Made by a program: the position numbers and the translations under genes. A stretch of 64,000 nucleotides of DNA from Verrucomicrobiaceae bacterium (GTDB lineage Bacteria; Verrucomicrobiota; Verrucomicrobiia; Verrucomicrobiales; Verrucomicrobiaceae), in the NCBI GenBank assembly GCA_027486585.1, contig JAIXOU010000134.1, positions 62,001 to 126,000 on the forward strand, given 5' to 3'. How positions within the stretch are numbered: the stretch's first letter is position 1; each line of letters starts with the position of its first letter. The notes under the pieces were generated by a model, which searched no databases, was not told the origin of the DNA, and was given only the letters and a program-made list of their open reading frames with translations. Shown here piece by piece: positions 50,267 through 59,140 of this stretch.

Positions 50267-50950
50267 ATGAGAAAACAAACAAATGCAATGATTGTGGCCG
50301 CATTCGCGGTCTTTACCTCCACCTTTGGTACACCAACAGGTCTCAACAACATCCCCACTGCCGATACCGTGCCGCATCGCACCGTTGCCGTTCAGTATTT
50401 CAGCAGCTTCGGCGGAGCCAACCAATTCGCCACCGGCGAGACAGGCAAGACCTCCCAATGGATGGGCTTCAAAACAGGCTGGGACCTCGACCCGGTGCAT
50501 CTCGAGTGGGGTATGGATAGCCCGCTCGGCACTGGTGTGAGTGGACCACTGCTGTTTCAAACCAAGGCGCGCATTTCGCCCTGGGAAGATGGCATGTTTG
50601 CCATGGGTATCGCTGGCATAGCGCTAACAGACCAGGACCGCTCTGGCGATCCCTTCAGCTACGCCATGCTCTGGCATGACTTCCACTTCGCTCGTTTTCA
50701 TGCGGGTTACGGCTATCAGACCAATGGCTGCAGTTTCCTCACCGGTATCGACCGCACCTGGAAGCTATTTAACCGCAACTTCAACCTCAACGCCGACCTC
50801 GTGCAGTCGCGCGATCAGCGTGGCCTCATCACCGCCGTAGGGGCTAAGTATGACCTGAGCAAGCATATCGTCCTGGAAACTTGGGCGAACTTCCCAGACC
50901 GAGACCGTGCAAGCGTCATCACCAAGATCAATTTTGTCTTCACCTTTTAA
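50267..50950 (+). CDS. Exported outer-membrane-like protein
   Basis: A 227-residue exported protein with a signal peptide (about 1-22). The mature part has alternating amphipathic strands (HRTVAVQYFSSFGGANQF, FQTKARISPWEDGMFAMGIAG, FARFHAGYGYQTNG, KHIVLETWANFPDRDRASVITKINFVFTF) ending in Phe, which fits a small outer-membrane beta-barrel. The family is unknown. It is 30 bp after the PiT gene and 21 bp before the rhodanese gene, so it is part of the same transcript and may be the outer-membrane pore for the transported anion. Confidence 0.6.
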   Translation: MRKQTNAMIVAAFAVFTSTFGTPTGLNNIPTADTVPHRTVAVQYFSSFGGANQFATGETGKTSQWMGFKTGWDLDPVHLEWGMDSPLGTGVSGPLLFQTKARISPWEDGMFAMGIAGIALTDQDRSGDPFSYAMLWHDFHFARFHAGYGYQTNGCSFLTGIDRTWKLFNRNFNLNADLVQSRDQRGLITAVGAKYDLSKHIVLETWANFPDRDRASVITKINFVFTF

Positions 50951-50971
50951 ACCCCAACCTCAAAACCGACC

Positions 50972-51889
50972 ATGAAATCCATTCTAGCTCTCTTCCTCCT
51001 CACCACCGCGGCGCATGCAGACATCGGCCTCATTACCGCTGCCGAAGCTAAGGCCCTCATTGAAAATCCAAACGCCGCAAAGCGCCCCATCGTGCTCGAT
51101 ACACGCGGCGGCTATAAAGACTACTTCCGTGGTCATTTGCCCACCGCTCATCACATCAATTTCGACACGCTACGCGGCACTGATGCTGCCGTTCCGGTTC
51201 AATATTTGCCAGACGACATCACCAAGGCGCTGCTCGTCCGCGCTGGTGTGGACAAAGACCGCCTGCACCTCGTCTATGCCACCGGTGACGTGCTGCCCAA
51301 TGACGAAATCCTCAGCACCACCATGGTCGTCTATGTGCTGGAGAAATTCGGTGTCAAAAACATCAAAGTCGTCGATGGCGGCCTAGCCGAATGGAAGAAG
51401 CAGGGACTTACCGCGATTCAGGACTACTTTGGCAATCCACCTGGCCATCTGCCGGAGCAAGCCAATCCTAGCGTTGCAGCTAGCATTGCCGACGTTCAGG
51501 CGCACGTGGGCAAGCCCGGTAACGTCTTGGTCGATGCCCGCCCCATCAATGAGTTTCGTGGTGAGGACGATGTCTGGCTGCGTAAAGGCCACATCCCCGG
51601 TGCCATCAGCTTCCACTGGGCACGCCTGACACAAAAGGACAACACCCACCAATTCAAACCCTTTGCAGAAGTAAAGACCGAACTCGAAGCCGCAGGCATC
51701 ACCGCCGATAAGAACATCATCGCCTACTGCGGTACTTCGCGTGAGGGCAGTCTGCTGCTCTTCTATCTGAAACACGTCGCCGGATACCCAAACGTCCGCC
51801 TCTATGAAGGCGCGTGGAAGGAATACGTCTGGCTTAATGACAAAACGCTACCTACCGAAACAGGGGGACACCCCGCTGGGAAGAAATAG
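50972..51889 (+). CDS. Periplasmic two-domain sulfurtransferase (rhodanese)
   Basis: A 305-residue protein with a signal peptide (MKSILALFLLTTAAHAD) and two rhodanese domains. The first (about 18-150) lacks a Cys in its active loop (YATGDVLPND), so it is structural. The second (about 165-295) carries Cys253 in the CGTSREGS loop, the sulfane-sulfur acceptor. This is the thiosulfate/3-mercaptopyruvate sulfurtransferase layout, in the periplasm. It closes the arsR1 operon. Sulfur transfer beside arsenic genes could serve thioarsenate formation or thiol repair; that is inference. Confidence 0.88.
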   Translation: MKSILALFLLTTAAHADIGLITAAEAKALIENPNAAKRPIVLDTRGGYKDYFRGHLPTAHHINFDTLRGTDAAVPVQYLPDDITKALLVRAGVDKDRLHLVYATGDVLPNDEILSTTMVVYVLEKFGVKNIKVVDGGLAEWKKQGLTAIQDYFGNPPGHLPEQANPSVAASIADVQAHVGKPGNVLVDARPINEFRGEDDVWLRKGHIPGAISFHWARLTQKDNTHQFKPFAEVKTELEAAGITADKNIIAYCGTSREGSLLLFYLKHVAGYPNVRLYEGAWKEYVWLNDKTLPTETGGHPAGKK

Positions 51890-51920
51890 TTTTAAATCAA
51901 ACATTCGTTGTTTGCATCGC

Positions 51921-51954
51921 GGCATCTATTTGGCTAAATAGCCAAATAGATGCC
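51921..51954. promoter_or_regulatory. Perfect 34-bp palindrome over the arsR 2 start codon
   Basis: Two perfect 16-bp arms (GGCATCTATTTGGCTA and its complement) with a 2-base centre (AA). The ATG of arsR 2 at 51950 is inside the right arm. As DNA it is an ideal site for a dimeric ArsR repressor; as RNA it would form a hairpin hiding the start codon. Auto-regulation of the operon is strongly suggested. Confidence 0.75.
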
Positions 51955-52261
51955 TTTACTCACTGCCACCACTTCCGAACGCCGCAGCGCTGTCATCAAG
52001 GCTCTTGGGCATCCTTCGCGCTTACGCATGGCAGAAGCACTCATGCAGGGTGAGCAGTGTGTCTGTGATTTAAAAGAACTTGTCGGTTCAGACATGTCCA
52101 CGGTTTCAAAACACCTGTCACTCATGCGCGAAGCGGGGGTGCTCAATTGTGAGAAGCGCGGATTAAACATTTACTACTCACTCGCCTGCGACTGTCTGGG
52201 CGAATTCCTCCGCTGTGTCGATAAACTGGCATGCGGAGGCAATAAAAACACCTGCTGCTAA
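51950..52261 (+). CDS. arsR: ArsR-family arsenic-type repressor 2
   Basis: A 103-residue winged-helix repressor. The metalloid site CVCDL (Cys37, Cys39) lies at the start of the recognition-proximal helix, as in As(III)/Sb(III)-responsive ArsR. The helix-turn-helix is DMSTVSKHLSLMREAGVL. The C-terminus is unusually rich in Cys (ACDCLGEFLRCVDKLACGG ... TCC). It starts inside a perfect palindrome and heads an operon with the DUF6428-like, arsC and aqpS genes, spaced by only a few bases. Confidence 0.9.
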   Translation: MPLLTATTSERRSAVIKALGHPSRLRMAEALMQGEQCVCDLKELVGSDMSTVSKHLSLMREAGVLNCEKRGLNIYYSLACDCLGEFLRCVDKLACGGNKNTCC

Positions 52262-52268
52262 ACATTCC

Positions 52269-52748
52269 ATGAACATTTCTGAACTCCTCACAGCCCTACG
52301 TTCTCATTCTGAGAAACCAATTCAATTCATGTTACCCGACGGCGGCCTGATTGCCGCACACTTTCATGTCACGGAAGTTGGACATGTCTTAAAGCGCTTC
52401 ATCGACTGTGGCGGCACTCGACGCACTTTGGAAACCTGCCTTCTACAAACCTGGGTCCATGATGATATCGATCACCGCCTATTTGCAGGCAAGTTAGCCA
52501 CGATCTTCGATCGAGCTGGTGATGTACTTCCTCATCATGAGTTGCCTGTCGAAATTGAATACGAAGACGGCGTCGTAGCGCAGTTTCCCGTCGAAGGAAA
52601 AGTCGTCATTGGTGACACTCTGATCTTTCGTTTAGGCACAAAACACACTGACTGCCTGGCTCGTGGGATTTGTATTCCTGGAGAATGCACTCCCGCCCCC
52701 AAAACAGAACCAGCTTCCTGCTGCACCCCAGGCTCTAACTGCTGCTAA
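52269..52748 (+). CDS. DUF6428-like protein with Cys-rich tail
   Basis: A 159-residue protein starting at the ATG at 52269 ([13 protein letters not shown]), 7 bases after the arsR stop. The body has [48 protein letters not shown] and [18 protein letters not shown], a pattern I associate with DUF6428 proteins in arsenic operons. The last 25 residues are Cys-rich ([13 protein letters not shown] ... [10 protein letters not shown]). The function is unknown; arsenic binding by the tail is a reasonable guess. arsC starts 7 bases after its stop. Confidence 0.7.
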   Translation: MNISELLTALRSHSEKPIQFMLPDGGLIAAHFHVTEVGHVLKRFIDCGGTRRTLETCLLQTWVHDDIDHRLFAGKLATIFDRAGDVLPHHELPVEIEYEDGVVAQFPVEGKVVIGDTLIFRLGTKHTDCLARGICIPGECTPAPKTEPASCCTPGSNCC

Positions 52749-52755
52749 TAGCCCC

Positions 52756-53205
52756 ATGAAGAAACCACTCGTCCTCGTTCTCTGCACCGGCAACTCTTGC
52801 CGTTCCCATCTTGCTGAAGGCATTCTGCGCTCCGTTGCGGGTGATCTTCTCGAAGTCGCGAGTGCTGGCTCTAAGCCTGCCGGCTATGTTCATCCACTTG
52901 GCATCGTCGCCATGCAGGAAATCGGCATTGATATCAGCTCACACAGCAGCAAGCACATGAATGACTTCCTTGACCGTGAGGTGGAAACCGTCATCACCGT
53001 CTGCGGCAATGCGGATCAGGCCTGTCCGTTGTTTCCAGGTCAGCTCAATCGCCACCACTGGCCTTTTGATGATCCCGCACACGCCACAGGCAGCGAAGAA
53101 GAAATCTTAGCCGTTTTCCGACGCGTTCGGGATGAAATCAAAGCCGTCTTCACGGCTTATGCAGATGGACGACGGGATCAAATGAAACGTCAATCAGCCG
53201 CTTAA
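52756..53205 (+). CDS. arsC: Thioredoxin-coupled arsenate reductase
   Basis: A 149-residue low-molecular-weight phosphatase-type arsenate reductase that reduces As(V) to As(III). The P-loop is CTGNSCR (Cys10 to Arg16), and the two further redox Cys are at 83 and 90 in [14 protein letters not shown]. This three-Cys spacing matches the thioredoxin-coupled pI258 ArsC type. I start it at the ATG at 52756, not further upstream, because the preceding 93 bases lie in the previous gene. The aquaporin gene follows 9 bases after its stop. Confidence 0.93.
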   Translation: MKKPLVLVLCTGNSCRSHLAEGILRSVAGDLLEVASAGSKPAGYVHPLGIVAMQEIGIDISSHSSKHMNDFLDREVETVITVCGNADQACPLFPGQLNRHHWPFDDPAHATGSEEEILAVFRRVRDEIKAVFTAYADGRRDQMKRQSAA

Positions 53206-53214
53206 GTACGAAGC

Positions 53215-54021
53215 ATGAAGCCACTTCAAACTGCGCTAATCGGAGAACTCATTGGCACGTTTCTCATTGTTTTCTTTGGCTGTGGCTGCGTGGCTACAGC
53301 CATCACGACTGAAGCGCAATCGGGTGTGTTCCAAGTCGCCATTGTCTGGGGAATTGCGGTTGCGATTGCGATCCACTGCACAGCAGCCCTGTCTGGAGCG
53401 CATCTGAATCCAGCCGTAACGATAGCTGCAACCGTTTGGCAAGGTTTCAACAAAGGCAGAGTGATCCCTTATATTTTCGCGCAGATGATCGGTGCCTTCT
53501 TAGCTGCCGCAGTCGTGTATGCGATGTTTGCAGACGCCATTCATGTCTTTGAATCCACGAATCAAATCGTGCGAGGCCTCGCTGGCAGCGAAGCCAGTGC
53601 CGCTGCGTTTGGAGAGTTCTTTCCAAACCCAGGCGGTAAACCCTTATCTGAAGCCGCAGCCATTGTAAGTTTTGGGCGCGCTTTGGGTATTGAGATCATT
53701 TGCACAGCCGTTTTAGTTTTGATTGTCTTCTGTGTCACCGACCCGAACAACAATGAACGCCCTCAAGGATTGGCTCCGGCTTACATCGGCCTGACCGTCA
53801 CACTGCTTATCTCATTGGTCGGTCCACTGACCATGGCCTGCTTCAATCCAGCTCGTGATTTAGCGCCGCGTCTCTTTTCGTCATTAGCTGGCTGGGGAAG
53901 CCTCCCATTTACAGCCAATGGCAACGGCTGGTTCGTTGTTTATCTTATGGGTCCGATTTTAGGAGGACTCCTTGGCGGCGGCGTTCATCGCTTCCTTCTT
54001 AAAGTCGGATATAGGGCCTAA
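53215..54021 (+). CDS. aqpS: Aquaglyceroporin-like channel of an arsenic operon
   Basis: A 268-residue MIP-family channel with two Asn-Pro-Ala boxes: SGAHLNPAVT (about 62-71) and MACFNPARDLAPR (about 204-216). About six transmembrane segments are visible. In arsenic operons such as that of Sinorhizobium meliloti, AqpS lets As(III) leave the cell down its gradient after ArsC reduction. Here it is the last gene of arsR-DUF6428-arsC-aqpS, and no arsB or acr3 pump is present in the window. The Asp-Arg after the second box fits the aquaglyceroporin branch. Confidence 0.85.
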   Translation: MKPLQTALIGELIGTFLIVFFGCGCVATAITTEAQSGVFQVAIVWGIAVAIAIHCTAALSGAHLNPAVTIAATVWQGFNKGRVIPYIFAQMIGAFLAAAVVYAMFADAIHVFESTNQIVRGLAGSEASAAAFGEFFPNPGGKPLSEAAAIVSFGRALGIEIICTAVLVLIVFCVTDPNNNERPQGLAPAYIGLTVTLLISLVGPLTMACFNPARDLAPRLFSSLAGWGSLPFTANGNGWFVVYLMGPILGGLLGGGVHRFLLKVGYRA

Positions 54022-54023
54022 AA

Positions 54024-54055
54024 AAACGCAGCCCTCATTTAAAAGGACTGCGTTT
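54024..54055. terminator. Bidirectional hairpin terminator
   Basis: Arms AAACGCAGCCCT and AGGACTGCGTTT pair with one mismatch around an 8-base loop. A-rich and T-rich flanks on each side suit both the aqpS gene (plus) and the convergent PEP-CTERM gene (minus). Confidence 0.75.
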
Positions 54056-54077
54056 TAAACAAACTCTGATCAGCAGA

Positions 54078-54800
54078 CTAGGCTGCCTTGCGGCGGCGAC
54101 GAAGGCTGAAACCCGCAACGATTGTGCCACCCAAAAGCAGCGCTGAACTTGGCTCTGGCACTGGAGCGTAGGTGTATTTTAGGCTAAGATCCGTGGTCCA
54201 GTTGTAACCGTGCCCCTCAAGAGCAATGTTCACATTAGGATTGGTCAGGTAGCTGATGAGACCGTAAGTGCTGAAAGTGGCTGAATCCGTGCCAGTGCCA
54301 ATAAAAGCGGACGTATTTGGAAGATTGAAGCCCTGTTGAACACCCCAAGCAAAACTAGGACCATCTTGAGGGGACATGATCCAAAATGGAACCTGGACGT
54401 TGTTTAGTGTGACAGTGCTGGTCACGTTGAAATTATCCACCACAGGAGACCAGCCTGCCCCCAACCAGCCTAGACCACCGTCGACATCAATGGCCTGACC
54501 GCCAGTCATGCTGATGTCGATAAATTTATTGATTCCATCACCACCGTAGTCACCCATCCACTCGCCCGTGCCTTTAACGGTGATGCAAAACTGCACGCTC
54601 TCCAAAGTACCCAAGCTTGGGTCAAAGAGCTGATAGGAGAAGTCGCTAGAGTATGAAGAATTCTGTCCAACCGTGCTCCACATGTCCATATACCATCCAA
54701 GGGACTGAGTCGTGGTCACACTTTGAGCCTGAGACTTAGCAGTCCCTGCAGCCAACAGGAGAACGGCGGTTGCGATTCTAATTTTTGAATATGTCGTCAT
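54078..54800 (-). CDS. PEP-CTERM-anchored exported protein
   Basis: A 240-residue exported protein with a signal peptide (about 1-24) and a complete PEP-CTERM tail: VPEPSSALLLGG, a hydrophobic helix and a basic RRRRKAA end. It should be sorted by an exosortase and trimmed at the cell surface or into exopolysaccharide. The body is Gly/Ser/Thr/Trp-rich with beta strands (DFSYQLFDPSLGTLESVQFCITVKG) like other PEP-CTERM proteins without a known fold. An imperfect inverted repeat lies about 70-100 bp upstream of its start. Confidence 0.85.
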   Translation of the reverse strand: MTTYSKIRIATAVLLLAAGTAKSQAQSVTTTQSLGWYMDMWSTVGQNSSYSSDFSYQLFDPSLGTLESVQFCITVKGTGEWMGDYGGDGINKFIDISMTGGQAIDVDGGLGWLGAGWSPVVDNFNVTSTVTLNNVQVPFWIMSPQDGPSFAWGVQQGFNLPNTSAFIGTGTDSATFSTYGLISYLTNPNVNIALEGHGYNWTTDLSLKYTYAPVPEPSSALLLGGTIVAGFSLRRRRKAA

Positions 54801-54869
54801 GACTGCGTGGTGGATTTTATTGTTTGTGAAAAACTAAGGGCCTCAGTTTAACAATTGTATTACCACCAT

Positions 54870-54900
54870 AATTAATCGCAAATCATAATTGCGGTTAATT
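54870..54900. promoter_or_regulatory. Inverted repeat in AT-rich gap upstream of PEP-CTERM gene
   Basis: Twelve-base arms AATTAATCGCAA and TTGCGGTTAATT pair with one mismatch around a 7-base centre. It lies in the divergent gap between the PEP-CTERM gene and dnaG, which is strongly AT-rich. A regulator site is possible; nothing else is visible in the gap. Confidence 0.3.
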
Positions 54901-55088
54901 TCATTTATGCGAATCATTATTGAAATTCAACAAACGCGAATGTTTGGTGACTCTTAAGAAATAAAATAAACCAAGCGAAATTGGTGAAAGACTGAATCCA
55001 AAAGCCGGGCGATAAAATCGGTTACGTCATAATTTCAACTCCCTCTTGAGTTCTAAAGCCTCCACGCCTTTCTGAGCAGTCCCATTTT

Positions 55089-56906
55089 ATGCCACGCATT
55101 CCCGAAGAAACCCTCCAACAAGTGCTCGCTGCCACGGACATCGTGGACTTGATCGGGCGTGGAGTGAAGTTGCGGCGCGCAGGTACGAACTGGGTGGGAC
55201 TTTGCCCATTTCACAACGAGAAGTCGCCCTCTTTCAATGTGCGGCCCTCGACCAATTCCTATCACTGCTTTGGCTGTGGAGCCAGCGGGAACGCCTTCCG
55301 CTTCGTCATGGAGCATGATGGCATGACCTTCATGGAGGCGGTAAAGCGCTTGGCCGATGCGGCCAATATCCGCATTGAAGAAGAGGTTTGGGACGCCAAT
55401 GCGGAGAGAGAAGCCAAAATCCGCACGCTCATGATCCGTGCTCATCAGGAACTGGCAGGTTGGTATCACCAACTCCTCATGAAAAGCCCCGTCGCCGAAG
55501 GTGCTCGGGCCTATTTGAAGGGACGTGGCATCACCTCTGCGGTGGCCAAGAACTGGATGATTGGCTATGCACCACCTGACGCCGTTTCATTGCGGCAATG
55601 GGCAGCCAAGCACAAATTCGGTCAGGATTTCCTCGTCGATGCAGGCATCCTCGCTTTCAGCGAAGAGCGTGGCGACTGCTATCCTCGTTTCCGCCATCGG
55701 TTGATGTTTCCCATCCGCAACGACAATGGTGAAACCATCGCTTTTAGTGGTCGGCTAATGGACAAAGATTCTAAGGCCGCCAAATACCTGAACTCGCCTG
55801 AAACGCCCATTTTCAGCAAGAGCAAGGTGCTTTTCGGATTCGATAAAGCCAAGCGTCCAATTTCTAAAGCCGGTCAAGCCATTGTTTGTGAAGGACAAAT
55901 TGATACCCTCATGCTGCATGAAGCTGGGTTTCCCAACACCGTGGCAGGCCAAGGCACCGCCTTTACGGAGTTCCATGCCAAGGCACTAAAACGCCAGGCT
56001 GATGAAATCGTGCTCTGTTATGACTCCGATAATGCAGGATTTAAGGCCGCCGAAAAGGCCTTTCAAATCCTCGCTCCCACCGGTCTGATCGTCAAAGTAG
56101 CTTCACTACCAGCCGGTGAAGATCCTGATTCTCTGATTCGAAAACAGGGCACTGAAGCCTTTGGTGATCTTTTAAAAGCAGCACGTGATTTCATCGATTA
56201 TCAAGTCGAGGTCGTCGGCACTCGCAGAAACATGGACGAAATGCGTGAGCGAGTGCGCTTTGCCGAAGAAATGGCGGTTAACATCCAATTGCTAGAAAGC
56301 CCGGTAGCTAGAGAAACCGCCACCCAGAGAGTCGCTGTCCGTCTTGGCATTCCCGAGGACACCATCCGCAAGCTCATCGCTCGAGCTCAACCCAAGGCAG
56401 GGAAAGAAAAAACGGCCAAACCACAAGGTGAACATCCCGGCAAAAAGCTTCTCGCCAGTCAGGATCGCAATGCACTGCTTCTCTGTGAACTGGCGCTGGC
56501 GGATGCTGAAGTTCTGCACTGGTTGCGCAGTCAACCCCATGATGACGTTTTGCGTGACCTGACTGGCACCGAATTACTGGCCCTGATCTGGCATGGTCAG
56601 TTTGATCCTCTAGACCCTGTGGGGATCAATGTCTTCCTGACTGGTCTAGACCCCGAAGAAGAAGCTGCGCTGACTCAAATCCTGCATCAGTCTTCAGCCG
56701 CAGGCGGTGGCCTAGCCTCTGCTCAGCACGCCCTCAGTGCGCTGGAAATCTCCCGAATGCAGATGCAGAAACAAAGACTGCAGACTCAGCTCAAGCATCC
56801 CGCCATCAGCCCAGAAGATTCCGCTGAAATCCAGCGAGAGATTATGGCCCTGCACAAAGAGATTCAACTGGCTCAACAGCAAATCTTGAAGCCAGCAGTA
56901 AGCTAA
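55089..56906 (+). CDS. dnaG: DNA primase
   Basis: A 605-residue DnaG primase, which makes RNA primers at the replication fork with DnaB. The N-terminal zinc-binding domain has CPFHNEKSPSF and HCFGCGASG (Cys/His/Cys/Cys). The TOPRIM domain shows VCEGQIDTLML with the catalytic Glu and LCYDSDNAGFKAAEKA with the Asp pair. The C-terminal helical region for DnaB contact starts near residue 440. The usual rpoD/rpsU neighbours of the macromolecular-synthesis operon are absent. Its stop overlaps that of the convergent RmlD-like gene. Confidence 0.95.
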   Translation: MPRIPEETLQQVLAATDIVDLIGRGVKLRRAGTNWVGLCPFHNEKSPSFNVRPSTNSYHCFGCGASGNAFRFVMEHDGMTFMEAVKRLADAANIRIEEEVWDANAEREAKIRTLMIRAHQELAGWYHQLLMKSPVAEGARAYLKGRGITSAVAKNWMIGYAPPDAVSLRQWAAKHKFGQDFLVDAGILAFSEERGDCYPRFRHRLMFPIRNDNGETIAFSGRLMDKDSKAAKYLNSPETPIFSKSKVLFGFDKAKRPISKAGQAIVCEGQIDTLMLHEAGFPNTVAGQGTAFTEFHAKALKRQADEIVLCYDSDNAGFKAAEKAFQILAPTGLIVKVASLPAGEDPDSLIRKQGTEAFGDLLKAARDFIDYQVEVVGTRRNMDEMRERVRFAEEMAVNIQLLESPVARETATQRVAVRLGIPEDTIRKLIARAQPKAGKEKTAKPQGEHPGKKLLASQDRNALLLCELALADAEVLHWLRSQPHDDVLRDLTGTELLALIWHGQFDPLDPVGINVFLTGLDPEEEAALTQILHQSSAAGGGLASAQHALSALEISRMQMQKQRLQTQLKHPAISPEDSAEIQREIMALHKEIQLAQQQILKPAVS

Positions 56907-57769
56907 AGGCTCCTTGCAAGCGAGTCCCGCAAGGCCTCTTGCCAAGTTCGAGGGACTCGGCCGAGCAACTGAGAAAGTCTTGCATTCGACATCACCGTGT
57001 AACGCGCACGCTTCGCTAAAAAACCTGCAAAGCCATCCAACGCCTGAGGTTTGACCACCGGCACATCAGGGATCCATCCTAACTCATGTGCCAGCTGCAG
57101 TGTCGTTTCAGCATACTCATGCCAGGTAGCCTGACCACTATTGCAGACATGCAGAATGCCAGAGGCTGTAGGACACTGAATCATCAGTTGCTCCAACCAA
57201 TCGGCGACATCATCCACGCTTGTTGGCACACTCCACTTATCAGCAATGGCAGCGACCTCCTGACCAGAAAGCGCTGCCTTTAGCACCTGCTCAGGGAAAC
57301 TTGGCAAATGTCCACCGAACAACCAGGAAACACGAGCCACCAAGGCGTTCGATGAAGCCGCCAATACCGCCTGCTCGCCCGCTAACTTAGAGCGACCATA
57401 CGCATTGATTGGATGAGCCAAAGCAGCCTCACCCAAGGGAGATTCCAAGACCGAATTGAACACATAATCCGTGCTAATATGAATCATTTTAACGCCTCGC
57501 TGATGACAGAATCCGGCTAGTTGCGCAGGCGATTCAGCATTTACCTGCATCGATGCCAAAGGATCACGCTCGCAGGCATCAGGATTCACCATACCTGCAC
57601 AATGGATGAGCAGATCAAACTGCAAACCATTCAAAATAACCTCAAGATCATCTGGCCTGGCCAAATCCAGCTCCGCGTGGCTAGGCGCTATGATCTCATG
57701 ACGCGGCTCATAGCAGCGTTTCAGCGCGCCTCCAAGTCGACCAGAGGTTCCGGTGATCAATATTTTCAT
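56903..57769 (-). CDS. RmlD-like dTDP-4-dehydrorhamnose reductase family protein
   Basis: A 288-residue NAD(P)-dependent short-chain reductase of the RmlD type. The nucleotide loop is ITGTSGRLGGAL (about 4-15). The catalytic region has HISTDYVFNS with Thr/Asp and the YGRSK motif with Tyr and Lys. HCAGMVNPDACERDP is typical of the family. It probably reduces a nucleotide-sugar for surface polysaccharide. No other rml genes are next to it, so the sugar is not certain. Its start is divergent from the flavoprotein at 57855. Confidence 0.85.
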   Translation of the reverse strand: MKILITGTSGRLGGALKRCYEPRHEIIAPSHAELDLARPDDLEVILNGLQFDLLIHCAGMVNPDACERDPLASMQVNAESPAQLAGFCHQRGVKMIHISTDYVFNSVLESPLGEAALAHPINAYGRSKLAGEQAVLAASSNALVARVSWLFGGHLPSFPEQVLKAALSGQEVAAIADKWSVPTSVDDVADWLEQLMIQCPTASGILHVCNSGQATWHEYAETTLQLAHELGWIPDVPVVKPQALDGFAGFLAKRARYTVMSNARLSQLLGRVPRTWQEALRDSLARSL

Positions 57770-57854
57770 AATAGCCGATCATGAGGCCTAACCTTGGCAT
57801 CCGTCCAGCTTGCATTCAGCTGATAGGCGTTCATTCTTGACGGCTCCCCACTCC

Positions 57855-59105
57855 ATGCCCTCCCCTACTCCCAGCATCGTCATCATTGGCGCCGGCCTTT
57901 CCGGTTTGGCCTGTGCACGTATTCTGACCAAGGCTGGCGTGCCTTTCACCATTCATGAGGCATCAGACGCAGTGGGTGGTCGGGTCCGTTCAGATCGCGT
58001 GGATGGCTTTACGTTAGACCGTGGCTTTCAAGTCATGCTGCCCAGCTACCCAGAGGCCAGACGCGTTCTCGACTATGACGGGTTGAATTTACGCCCACTT
58101 TATCGGGGTTCGGACGTGCATTACAAGCACCAGACGCATCGCTTTGCCGACCCTCTCCACCATCCCATTGATGCGTTAAAGAATATCAACGACAACTTCA
58201 TCCCCTGGCGGGATAAATGGCATTCACTCCTGCTTTTAAAGGAAGTCACCAGCACGTATGGCATTGAACGCAGGATCGAGGAAATGGAGACCGAAGACTA
58301 TCTGCAGGACTTCGGCTTCAGTGAGTCCATGATCGACCGTTTCTTCCGGCCCTTTTTTGGTGGTGTGTTTCTGGAAAAGGATCTGCGCACCTCAGCCAGA
58401 ATGTTTCTCTTCCTCTACTCCATGTTCCTGCGGTCTGGGGCAGCCCTACCAGCACATGGCATGCAGGCCATCCCTGATCAGCTTGCCGTCGCGCTACCGC
58501 CGGGATCACTTCATCTCAATTCCCCTGTCGCAGCCGTTAGCGCTGGAGAGGTCGTTCTGAGCAATGGGCAGGTCATCCAGGCCAAGCACATCGTCATCGC
58601 CACCAGTGAAGAAGTGGCCCATCGTCTGTTGCCTGATCTTGGTGAAAAGCTCGTGCCAGGGCGCAGCACCACCTGCATGTATTTCAGCACGGATCAGAAG
58701 CTACCCAAAGAAGCCATCCTGCACCTCGACGGAGACGGTCGCGGCCCAGTGAACAATGCCTGCGTGATTTCGAATGCCTCTCCACACCTTGCATCGGCTG
58801 GACAGCACCTCATCTCAACTAGCATCATCGGTGCCCCGTCCAGCAATGAACTAGAGGGCGTTGTGCGCGAACAAATGATCGACTGGTTTGGTCCTGGTGC
58901 CCGTGAATGGAAGCATCTACGCACCTATCAGATCCGCAATGCCCAGCCTGAATCCCGTCAGTTAAAACTAGGCTTAAAGTCACTCAACAATGTGCTAGCG
59001 CCAGGACTCTACCGCTGCGGAGATTATGTGGAGGATGTCTCCATCAATGGTGCCCTGCTCAGTGGTCGCCATGCAGCTGAAGCTGTCCTCGCCAGCTTGG
59101 CCTGA
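57855..59105 (+). CDS. Amine-oxidase/phytoene-desaturase-like flavoprotein
   Basis: A 416-residue FAD protein starting at the ATG at 57855 (MPSPTPSIVIIGAGLSGLACARIL). The dinucleotide motif GAGLSGLA and EASDAVGGRVRSDRVDGFTLDRGFQVM are typical of the amine oxidase / phytoene desaturase superfamily. The C-terminal FAD motif is GLYRCGDYVEDVSINGALLSGRHAAEAVL. The substrate is unknown; carotenoid-type or other lipid desaturation is possible. In-frame codons upstream of 57855 do not add a sensible sequence. Confidence 0.85.
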   Translation: MPSPTPSIVIIGAGLSGLACARILTKAGVPFTIHEASDAVGGRVRSDRVDGFTLDRGFQVMLPSYPEARRVLDYDGLNLRPLYRGSDVHYKHQTHRFADPLHHPIDALKNINDNFIPWRDKWHSLLLLKEVTSTYGIERRIEEMETEDYLQDFGFSESMIDRFFRPFFGGVFLEKDLRTSARMFLFLYSMFLRSGAALPAHGMQAIPDQLAVALPPGSLHLNSPVAAVSAGEVVLSNGQVIQAKHIVIATSEEVAHRLLPDLGEKLVPGRSTTCMYFSTDQKLPKEAILHLDGDGRGPVNNACVISNASPHLASAGQHLISTSIIGAPSSNELEGVVREQMIDWFGPGAREWKHLRTYQIRNAQPESRQLKLGLKSLNNVLAPGLYRCGDYVEDVSINGALLSGRHAAEAVLASLA

Positions 59106-59140
59106 AAGACTGGGGCGCTTTGTTCCGTCGCAGTCTGGTC

